DNA of 10,120 nt, taken from assembly GCA_004802725.1 (NCBI GenBank), contig SGPM01000613.1:1-10120 (forward strand), read 5' to 3'. Position 1 is the first letter of the stretch; each line of letters opens with the position of its first letter. The DNA is from Antrodiella citrinella. Lineage: Eukaryota; Basidiomycota; Agaricomycetes; Polyporales; Steccherinaceae. The notes below the pieces were generated by a model, which was given only the letters and a program-made list of their open reading frames with translations, made no database searches and was not told where the DNA came from. Positions 1-8,900 of this stretch are shown here, in pieces. A program made the translations under genes and the position numbers.

Positions 1-107
1 TCGTCTCTCATCTGAGAGATGGCAACGTCTCTACGTCTTTCAGCTTACTGTACTGAATCAACTCATAAGTAAGGGGTACGCGTTTCTCGTTCCTTAAGTC
101 TTCGGAC

Positions 108-2682
108 ATGGCTGATTTCGATTATCCTTGTCTAGCTCCCGCAAACTGGAAATCTCCTCACGAGACTGCTACGAGGGGACTGTGCACACGTTTCACCAGT
201 CCCACTGACGGCACCGATGTCCTATTGGGTGTGTTTCATTGCTTTGTCTTACACGTAGTCAACTGACGGATTTTATGGACAGGTCAAACACATCAAGTTG
301 AGCTTCTCGAGCTGCGCCGGATGACAGAGGAAGAAACAATGACGGTGCGTCCACTACATCTCTCGCATTATCCTGTCCTTACGCATGGCGTTTCTCCAGC
401 TCGAGGACGATAGTCCATCGTGGATTCGGGTCAACACACCCGTGGCGATATGGCAGAAGGACTCGAGTATACAGTACGACGAAGGGTCAACACGATTGTG
501 CCGAGGAATGCAGTCGGTCCTGCAATCACAGGCTGATCGGCACTTCGTATTCGGGCTGCTTCTGAAGCGACGTGGGTTTCGTGCCTTCTATGGCGATCGG
601 TCGGGTTTTTTGACGACGGATTCCTGGATAGACGTACGCACTGTGAGTACCCTGCGCTTCTCGTCAATTTTGCACTTATCTTACCGTTGTCTCGTTTTAT
701 TCAGCAACGCACCAAGTTTATTCAAGTCGTACTGACACTCTCGAGTCTACCTCCACGTCGTCTTGGATGGGACCAAAACATGAAGCTGTACCTCACTCCC
801 CGCCCTGGAGTCCACGAGTTTCGCTATACGACCGATCCGAACGTTCAACTGTAAGACTACGGTCCAAACCCTCCCGACACTCAATGGGCGATCTTTGTCC
901 CTGACGAGTTTGCCTCTGCGACGGGTAAATGGTATCTTACTATACGACCCATCACCACGTTTGAGTCACTGTGGTCGGATGCGTCACTATGAGCTGGGTG
1001 GTGAAGGAGCTGGATTCGGACATGATCAGCGTTGTCGAGGTATGTGACGTTGTAAACCGTGATATGGTTTGTTGTAATGTTATCGTTATCTCAGAGACCT
1101 CCTCTGACCCTCAAGCTCTCATGGTCCCCGTGCACGTCACCGACCGAGCGGGACATTCATGGTCCCACACTCATCGATAACATTGGCGTCGTTCTGTCTT
1201 TCGTCAAGTCTAGCTTTGTAGATTCCGACCGTGCTTGGACAGAACGCAACACCGAAAACCTTCGTCATGATATTCAAGGTATGGCAGGGCCGCGTCATTG
1301 GACACGGAAGAAACCTGGTCCTGTAGTACCACGAGTACTGGTGAAGACGCTCTCGCAGACCTTCGGAAGTCCGCTCCACCACTTCCTGGATCTCGCAGAG
1401 CTCGTCAAGGTTATCGGGGATGCGCTCAGTGGTGAGAGTTCCGTTTAGTTGGTTCCATTCCCCCGCCTCTGATACATGGTGTTATAAGGACACCGCAACT
1501 TGTATTTCGTCAATCTAGTGTTACACCGGGATGTCAGTGAAGGTAACATACTGATACGCCGTGATGATTCGGATCCTGTCACGACTTCCGGGTACCTCAT
1601 CAACCTAGATCATGCTAAACAGTCAAATGAGCGTGTCCAGTTCAGTCTGGCAGATATACAGACATCCCAGTCCAAGAAGACGATAATTCAGGAGGTGCCG
1701 TCGCTGTAAAGGAGATTAGAGACAGGCTTCTATTCTCAGCGAGCAAATGAAGGTGTGCAGTGGTCATAGCACAATTCTACTGTTTTCCGGTTGTCCGAAG
1801 CTGAAAACTTGCACAGAAGCTGAATATGGAATTGATCTATCCTACCGCTGAGCAATACGAGCGTTGGATCAATGAACCCGAGGCGAGCTTGATTCTCAAT
1901 CCCAGTAGCAATTGATACTTACCTCGCTTACCTCAGACACGCGCTCCCTCGTGGAAGAATATTCAAAATGCCACTGGAGAGAGAATGGTAAATGTCGTAT
2001 TCATCGATCTGTCACTCTATCCTGACAAGGCCGACGTCTGGACGGGGCACCCCGGCATTCATGAGCTACGAGATCATACAAAACATCGTATATACAACGG
2101 AAGATCAAGACGATGGCTATCTGCACTGCTACAGAACAGATCTCTACGAATCAGAGCCCGTCGACAACGCCATCCACGATATTGAGTCCTTCTTCTGGGT
2201 ACTTGTATACCAATGCCTTATGCGACTGGGTCCTGGCGGCGCTCGTCGTCCTGCGCTATTCGCGAGTCGGGACCAGAGCAAGCCCTTATCGCCAGCGCAG
2301 GAGGAGAGAATGGTGAAACTTCGAGAGTACGCGCGCGACCTCTTCGAAGACCAAAGTGCTGACAAAAAGCGCCAAGAAACGACACCTCTTCGAGCCTCAG
2401 ATCATCGACTATTTCCATCCTTACTTCGAGCGGCTGAAACCCTTGGTTCACGAATGGTGGCACATATTGCCGTGCACCTACCGTACCTACACCGATGTCG
2501 CGCAAGCCCATATTCACGAAGAGGTTCTCGCTATGCTCACAAAACATCTGGACGCGATAGTTGCTGGCAAGGACGACATGAAACCGACCGAAGCTGAGAC
2601 AAATGAGGAAGCCGGCGTCCGTAGGGAACAGGAACTAGAGCGCCGCGTACGCGATCTCGAAAGACTCAAGAACGCCTCATGA
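108..2682 (+). pseudogene. Decayed FunK1-family fungal protein kinase
   Basis: FunK1 proteins are fungal-specific Ser/Thr-kinase-like proteins, known mainly from expanded families in agaricomycetes; substrates are largely unknown. Traceable exons are 108-228, 283-344, 400-642, 705-1039, 1095-1431, 1489-about 1660, 1817-1987 and 2046-2682, with introns of 54-64 nt. Visible landmarks are an LKLSW block (FunK1 lysine strand), LHRDVSEGNIL (catalytic loop, about 1521-1553), LINLDHAKQS (1596-1625), GTPAFMS (2046-2066) and HDIESFFWVLVY (about 2175-2210). These follow the same order and mostly the same intron positions as the kinase at 5908-9809. Damage: TAA at 852-854, a frameshift near 960-965, loss of a 30-nt micro-exon, disrupted frame at 1655-1750, TGA at 1913-1915, GG where the acceptor AG is expected at 2044-2045, and a frameshift near 2355. 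The DFG-equivalent Asp is Asn. The ATG at 108 is only the first Met of an open stretch starting at 69, so the gene may begin left of the window. Separate sequencing errors could explain one or two breaks, not all. Confidence 0.85.
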
Positions 2683-3023
2683 AATCAAGTTGAAGAGCAC
2701 AAGGAAGCGGGGGGAGGGTATGTGTACTACTGGGAATGGATACGCCACTCACTGGCATTCAAGTTTGGTTTATATGTGCGCTACGGCTCCGGACATTTGG
2801 CCTGCGTAGGGCCTGGACTCATATCCAATTTCTATCCATTTGTTCTACGTTGTTATTATACAAGCTGCACGCTGAACACATACGTACAGACGGCTCGCTT
2901 CCACCTTCTCCGAGAACATAACCAATTGCCCGGGGCCGGGGGTATGTGATGACGGGTATCACGAGTGAATGGACGGGGATTGTATAGAATGTCAATGGGC
3001 CAATGACTCGGGATGACTCGCTT
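2683..3023. other. Intergenic region between two convergent 3' ends
   Basis: This stretch lies between the stop of the FunK1 pseudogene (plus strand) and the stop of the unknown gene on the minus strand. Open frames of 60-75 codons occur here, but none has kinase or other recognisable motifs or a matching splice structure, and several overlap one another. It would hold the 3' untranslated regions of both neighbours. I see no repeat, RNA gene or mobile element. Confidence 0.6.
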
Positions 3024-4478
3024 TCACTCATCGTCGAACAAGTCTCCGCCAGGCGTGGACGGCGATGTGGGCGGATTTGTGGCTGTACCGTCGTCGAGGC
3101 CCACGCCATCGAATGTATCTTCTTCGTCGTTGCTGTATAGATCATCCACCCCTTCCGAAGCCAAGGACGAATGATCCTCATCTGCATGAGATGCACTCTG
3201 GGGGGCTAGATCTTCGACTACCAATTCTGCGGCTACTGAATTCTTTCGAGGACGCAAAGTAGGAGGGTTCGGCTGTGTTGGGTTCGGCTTCCAACCAGTG
3301 TACTCTCGAGAGAGTGGAAGCTGGAGGTCTATAGGATCCGTGTCCTCTCTAATGTCCTGTATATACTGAGCCTCTCTCAACATGCCGTTCCGCAGATTAT
3401 TCATGTGTGTGTTTCCGATTAGCTATTTACGATCACTGAATGAGAAATGTTTGTCACATCATATAAAGCGGACGTACACGTCTCTGTTGGAGATCTTCGT
3501 CGTCGTCATTTGCCAAGTCGCCTCTCAGAAAATCAGGAAGACGATCGTGCCCCATGATGTACGGAGCGGACATGGTTGCTATCTGCAAGGCATTTCGGAA
3601 CCGGATGGAGAAGGTATCTTCAGTTTCAGGATCGAACATGGGTTCGCTATAGTATACGACATCCGGAAAATGTGATCGGAACTCCGAGGGTTCCAAGCGT
3701 GGGCGTGTAGGTTTGGGTTTAGTAGGTTTGGGTTTGGCACGACCAGACTGAGCCACCTTCCGCCTCTTATTTCCATCTCCCGGAACGTCGGAGTCGACAT
3801 CGACGATCACAGAAGGATCCAGAGGACCCTTGTCTTGAGGTTCCTTGTTTTCGAGGTCTTCTTGTTCTTTGGTCAACTGCTCAGCGTGAGCTTTGACCTT
3901 TGCTAAGAGGTCTTTCGGAGGCATGCGATACTTGAGAAGGTGGAAATGGTTGCCACATGCAAGAAATGCATATAGTACGGTGAGATCTTGCCCCATCGGA
4001 TCCGCAAAAGCCGACAAGGCCTGCCGATTGACCTGGTGAAGGTGGCGAACGAACATGAATCCACTGACTGTCCGAGCTCGTGGGCCGTACCAAATTTCTC
4101 CAAGAGGTTTGACCTCCCACAGGAATACGATGTTTACACGGATTATTACACGTCCGTTCGATAAGGTTGTTGCCAACGCAGCGTGATCAGGGAAAGTTGA
4201 TTGCGCGGTCATCGTCCGCAAAGGGACTTGCATGTAGCATGCAAAAGATGGTGCTGTGACATCGTCGTTGGCAGTGATAAGGGATAGGTATGTTTGTAAT
4301 ATGTAAGCATGGGGACCGTATGAAAACGATTCGAAATTGCTGTCCGCGATGGCTAGCCCGAACTGATGGGCAAGCTGCCTGAAGAACTCGTTCTTGGTGG
4401 TGACGATGTCCTACAAAGAGCGAATATTTGAACTAAATGTATCAATAGAATTGCAAGAACACTCACTGTGATGGCCAT
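3024..4478 (-). CDS. Unknown protein with PD...ExK-like motif and charged C-terminus
   Basis: Three exons on the minus strand: 4478-4467, 4410-3478 and 3422-3024. Introns are 56 and 55 nt, both phase 0, giving about 447 residues. The start ATG at 4478 is the first Met after an in-frame TAG; exon 1 encodes only MAIT before a clean GTGAGT donor. Residues about 5-170 look globular. P78-D79 followed by E103-V-K105 on a hydrophobic strand (IVFLWEVKPLG) resembles the PD-(D/E)XK nuclease core, and a later helix with Q130/Q134 and paired strands near 145-165 would fit that fold. Residues about 173-195 are charged and helix-prone. A KRRK stretch (about 219-222) and a KPKPT repeat (about 231-240) look like a nuclear-localisation and linker region. 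The last 130 residues are Pro-, Asp- and Glu-rich and end in a DDE tail. The nuclease-like assignment is inference; alternatively it is a lineage-specific protein of unknown function. The gene is divergent from the one at 4630 across 151 bp. Confidence 0.75.
3707..3735. repeat. Two 14-bp direct repeats with 15-bp period
   Basis: GTAGGTTTGGGTTT occurs at 3707-3720 and again at 3722-3735. The repeat lies inside the minus-strand gene and encodes its tandem KPKPT/TKPKP segment. The G+T-rich strand looks superficially telomere-like, but two copies inside a coding exon are best read as a peptide repeat. Confidence 0.8.
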
Positions 4479-4629
4479 CCCGAGCTATGTGTAGAACGAT
4501 AGCTGAGTCTTCGTACATGGCGCATGATCGATCGTGACGGCAACTCCGTGACTCTGTGACGGTGGTCGTGACGGTCACTGCCAGTGGCACACCGTGACTG
4601 TGGCGCGTCCTCGCCTGCGTGACACAGCT
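4479..4629. promoter_or_regulatory. Divergent promoter region with a CGTGAC cluster
   Basis: The starts of two oppositely oriented genes, at 4478 (minus) and 4630 (plus), are only 151 bp apart, so they probably share this upstream region. CGTGAC occurs at 4533-4538, 4547-4552, 4567-4572, 4593-4598 and 4618-4623. TGTGAC lies at 4555-4560, and an inverted GTCAC lies at 4574-4578. All fall within about 90 bp, nearest the plus-strand gene. I do not see a clear TATA box. That the motif is a factor-binding site is inference from its clustering. Confidence 0.5.
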
Positions 4630-5311
4630 ATGTCAACCCCATTGACTATGTCGACCTCATTCGAAGAAATGCTCGCAATAGATATGGTCCTCTCCGACTA
4701 CGAAGAGAACACCCGCGAATCGAATAAGGCCATGTTCACCTTCTTGCAACAGAGTGTCCTAAACGGCACCGTGCGTTCACTCAACTTCATCCTTTCATCC
4801 ATATCTCACTCATTCCTCATCACAGACTGAAAAATTCCTAGTCCACATGTGGGACTTTCGACCGCACCTCAAACTTCCAGAAGGACACGAGCCTTACGAG
4901 TGGTCCGACCTCGCCGCCATGCCCAAATCCGAGTGGCCCACTCCAAGACTCGCGTACGGGTTTACAATCACGCCCACGCAGTTCAGGAAGCTGCACCACA
5001 AATACAACTATTCGCGTCTATATCCCTCATGTATTGGCCTATGCGATCGCGTGCTGAACCCGTTGTGCGATCTCCTGAAGCAGCAGACGCAGTGCGAGGA
5101 CCTGTTCATGGCGGAACCGATCGTCTTCCATGCGGAGTTCATGGTCGCGATGTACACGGATGTGGGTGGGAGGGACGCCGCACAGGAGGACACGAGGAAG
5201 CGGGAGAAGGCGATTGTGGCGAAGTTGCAGGAGGTGCTGGAGACGGATATGCCTGCGCGGTGGTATTGGTTGACAAAGAAATCGGTGCTGGAGGGTCAGA
5301 TCTATCTGTGA
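4630..5311 (+). CDS. Unknown 208-residue protein, two exons
   Basis: Exon 1 is 4630-4770 and exon 2 is 4826-5311, joined by a 55-nt phase-0 intron with a GTGCGT donor and a CACAG acceptor. Without splicing the frame stops at once, and both sides keep a good coding pattern, so the junction is convincing. I chose ATG 4630 as the first in-frame Met; another lies six codons downstream. The product has no signal peptide or membrane segment. It has an acidic, helix-prone N-terminus and an aromatic, proline-rich middle (HMWDFRPHLKLPEG, then FTITPTQFRKLHHKYNY). Residues about 115-140 contain three Cys, and the lysine/glutamate-rich helix near 175-195 precedes a RWYWLTKK end. I recognise no family. 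The last 70 codons strongly prefer G- or C-ending codons compared with exon 1. A GTGAGT donor sits directly after the stop (5313), so a 3'-UTR intron or alternative tail is possible. It is divergent from the gene at 3024-4478. Confidence 0.7.
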
Positions 5312-5907
5312 GGTGAGTCTGTCCTCTGAATTCTATCAGCGTTGGCGCGTCTTGAGATATCGGGGTTTCGTCAGATTTTTGGATCCAGTCGCGCTCTTGA
5401 AGCACAGTGACCTCCGCGTCCCTGTCCACGTCCTACATTTCTTGGATTATACCCTGTACTCATACTTATGATTGTTCCATTCAACAATAAACAAATCTGA
5501 AAGCTAGAGACCTCAAACAGGACAGACCTCAAACAACACGTCCTCCAGGCTTCGCGCCGATGGCGTCAAACTATGTCTGCATCACGTCGCCTCTAGGTGA
5601 GGGGAAAGACGTACGCAGTGAGATCTCGGTTTTTCAATCGAACGTCGCTGTAATATAGTCCTTTCCCTCTGTATGTCTTAGGCGGGTCAGATATTGACCG
5701 ACGTCGAGTCAGTGCAAGTAAGTATATTCAGACACGATCTGCTGGTGACTTTGGCACCGCAGTAGACATAGAAAACATTGTAAACTTGAACTTGAGCATC
5801 ATATCCGAGCCGCTGCCTCGCGATCAACGCGAGACGTGGACTGGGGATATCCATGTACGACGTACGCGCACGTCGACCACCTCCATCTCAGAACTCTGCT
5901 TCTCGTT
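5312..5907. other. Gene-free region between convergent 3' ends
   Basis: About 600 bp between the stop at 5311 (plus) and the stop at 5908 (minus). No open frame here has a convincing product or splice structure. It holds an AATAAA at 5486-5491 on the plus strand, a possible polyadenylation signal about 175 nt after the unknown gene's stop, and a short direct repeat at 5509-5535. I see no RNA gene or transposon end. Confidence 0.55.
5509..5535. repeat. 11-bp direct repeat GACCTCAAACA
   Basis: Identical copies occur at 5509-5519 and 5525-5535, separated by 5 bp, in the gene-free stretch. It could be a small slippage duplication or a protein-binding site; nothing nearby decides which. Confidence 0.7.
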
Positions 5908-8900
5908 CTACTCTGCGCCGCGCCCTCCGACTCCTGCCTCGTCGTCGTCGTTGTCATCGTCATCCTCACCGTCGTCATTGGCGTCATCTTCGCTCTCCGA
6001 CTCCGGAGGGGACTCATCGCTGCTCGAGTCCACATCCTGATCCTGACCTCCGACATTGTCCTCCAACGACTCGTCCCAGAGTGTCGACATGACGAGCTTC
6101 TTGCACTCATCTGTGCGCCGCTGCAGTTCCGCTTTCCCGCGCTGGATCACTTTCTCTCTCGTCTCCGCCTCGTCCGGCTCTCCGGATACGATGATGTCCA
6201 GGTGCTTATTCAACATCCCGATGATCTTGTCGTGGATGAGACCTTGCGTGACGTCGTCGGAAGTGCGATAGGTGCAAATCAGTATGTGCCACCACTCGCG
6301 CACCAGCGGCTTCAACCTGTTGAAGTACGGGTGGAAGAACGAAACCACATCTTTCTCGAATAAGTCTGGGTTGCGGAATAGCTCGAATTTCTTCTGCGCG
6401 TTCTTGTTATTGAACAGGATGTTGAGATGGGTCGTCATAGAACGGCCAGGCATGACCTGAGGACGACGACGGCCACCAGGCCCGTCTCGAACAAAGCATT
6501 CATACACGAGCACCCAAAAGAAGGATTCGATGTCGTGGATGGCAGTGTGTATGGGGCCCATTTTGCCTATGTCTGACCTGTGGTGCTGAGGATAGTTGTC
6601 ATTCAGGCTTCCCGGTGAATATGAGTGGCCATATATCATCTCGGAGCTCATAAATAGAAATGTACCCTGTCAAGCCGTTGTAGTGATTAGATGATAACGA
6701 CAGGTTGGTGCACACGTGCTTACCGTTCTATCCGGCCCATCGACGAGGACATCCTTCCACGACGGAGGGCGCGAAACGGATTGCGACTCGTCAACCCAAC
6801 GTCGATACTGCTCTTCAGAAGGGAAACACAACGCATCCATGACCTTGAGTACGAACATTGTCAAAGCGGCTTCGGTCATCACGGAGTTGTGAACATACCT
6901 TATCACGGATTGGCTCCGCTATGTTCTCGAGTCGTTTCAACCCAGCAGCAAAGCTCAATGCGTCGGTACAGACCCCTTGACAGCGGCGCCAGATATCGTC
7001 CATCTTCGAGCTAAAGCCGGCGTAGATGTTCAATTTGATGTTCAGCGCCCATATTTCATCGTCGACATTACTAAGACCGCGGGGGTCGTACTTGATACGC
7101 TGGTATGACTGCTTGGCATGGTCCAAGTCGATAAGGCACCCGTAAGTTGTGTGGGCGACATTGAGGTCCGGGTTCAACTTGGATCCAACTGGCCCCGGAG
7201 ATATCAGTATGTTTCCTTCGCTGATATCTCGATGCAACACTCCTCTACCAAAGTACAAGTTGCGATGACCTACAATGTACAAGCACAAATAAATGTGAGT
7301 ATACGAGGGAGCGCCAGAGTACTCACCTTGAATCGCGTCTCGCATAGTTCTGACCAGCTCTTCGAGGCTGGCAAAGCAATAAATAGGCCACCCATAGCTC
7401 TCTACCAGAGTGTAGGTCAAAATTCGCGATGTAAAGACATTTCCTTTAACATCCTTGGAGTTCCGGGAGTCGTCGTAAACAGAAGCACGTTGATCTCTAG
7501 GTAAAGACGATCCCTGTTTTCCAGTTGTCTTGTCAGTTGCGTTGTCTTTACCGGTCGCTTGACCCTTGCCCTTGCCCGTGCCCTTGCCCTTGCCCTTACC
7601 CTTGCCCTTGCCCTTGCTGCCAGTTGCTTTGCTTGTCTCATCGCCAGTCTCTTCCACGGATTTCACGGCTCGAGTGCTAATAAGATGCTCAAGGATGCCG
7701 TGGTCCCATGAAGAAGGGGTAGTCGAGGTGCAGTAGCGAAGGCACCATGTGCTATCTTCCACCCAAGTGCCGTGGCGATCGGAGAAGCCTGCCTTGACGG
7801 AAGAAGTAATGCGACCAACGTTTGCGATGGCATCGGCTCCGTGATGAGTACTCTCTGTAGAAGCGTCATAGACACTCCATGTGTGCTTCAAGATAAGAAC
7901 ACGTCCCTAGATAAATAGAAAATGTTGAGAGCGAATGACTGGATCGAAGATGACTACGCACCTTCTCGTATTCTGGTACATGAACCGGTCCCTAAATAGA
8001 ATGAGATATGCACGCAACACATTGACTCAACCGTGACCACATACCTCGCTCATTAAATCAGTAACATGATTCAATGCTTTCACCCCCCAGATCAAAGTAG
8101 CTCGACCAACCATAACCTCTGACCTATTCACACTAACGGGTTTCACCGTCAGGTACCACCTCCCTACTCGAGACATATCCGCTTCAGGAACGAAGATCGC
8201 CCAATTCGTGTCATAAGCACTCGAACCGTAATCCTCCAACATGACGTCCGGATCGGTTGGGCGGAAGAATATGCGGTTTTCCTTGTTGTTCGTCTTCGAG
8301 CACAACCTCATATTCTGATCCCATCCTAGATGACATGGGTCGAGGCCAGACAAGTTCACGATAATGCGAATAAACTTTTCATGGTCCTAAGAGGAGGCAT
8401 CATTACTCTGGTCCCCAAACATGTATTGATGCCGAAGCGTGAACTCACCGTCTTCAAATCAATCCACTCTGCAGATGCTATCAATCCCGAGCGATCGCAG
8501 TAAAACATTCGCAGCTCATGGTCGCAGACGAGCAATCCGAACACAAACTTCCTGCACAGTTGCGTCTTTAACACAGTCTGCATGTAGCGACAGATTTGCG
8601 CTGATCCGTCTTTGCGATCCTTCGGGCTGGTTGTGGGTTTGATCTCGATTGGAGTACCGATCCGAAGCCACCACACACTGCGCATTTTCTCCAATTCAGC
8701 TTGAGAAAGTGACTGTTTCCAGGTAAGTAAGGCTCAGCTCTCTGTGCTCGAACTAGACAGCTTTTCAAAATACCTTGACTTTACCACGGAAGATCCGGGT
8801 GCTAGCCTTCTCAATACCCGCCATATATGAGTCTACATTGTTGAAGGGCTGTTTTTCCCATAGCCTATGCATTGTTTCGTTGATTCGATGTGCCTGGTGA

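Noticed and set aside
4..19. Short inverted repeat (TCTCTCA, 2-bp loop, TGAGAGA)
   Set aside because: Seven-bp arms at the window edge with no terminator or transposon context; likely chance.
2..94. Open stretch at the left edge that could be an upstream exon of the first kinase
   Set aside because: It is short, has no recognisable motif, and a splice junction to the exon at 108 cannot be decided without sequence to the left.
2218..2547. 109-codon minus-strand open frame
   Set aside because: It lies antisense to the conserved C-terminal kinase region of the pseudogene and has no motif of its own.
2722..2949. Hydrophobic 75-codon open frame after the pseudogene
   Set aside because: No motif or splice support, and overlapping frames of similar length exist; consistent with chance in a 3' intergenic region.
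3707..3735. Telomere-like GGTTTGGGTTT repeats
   Set aside because: Only two copies, inside a coding exon, with a 15-bp period that matches the KPKPT peptide repeat.
4849..5316. 155-codon plus-strand frame, Arg- and Gly-rich, overlapping the unknown gene
   Set aside because: It is a shifted shadow of exon 2; the other frame joins exon 1 through a clean phase-0 intron and has a normal amino-acid composition.
5836..6363. 175-codon open frame on the plus strand rich in Val, Ile and Leu, like a membrane protein
   Set aside because: It is the complement of the acidic tail and C-lobe of the kinase on the minus strand; the hydrophobic run is an artefact of reading GTC/ATC runs, and the opposite strand has the conserved kinase motifs.
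7417..7641. Minus-strand frame with an Arg-Ala repeat
   Set aside because: It is the +1 reading of the Lys-Gly hexanucleotide repeat; the kinase frame is supported by motifs on both sides.
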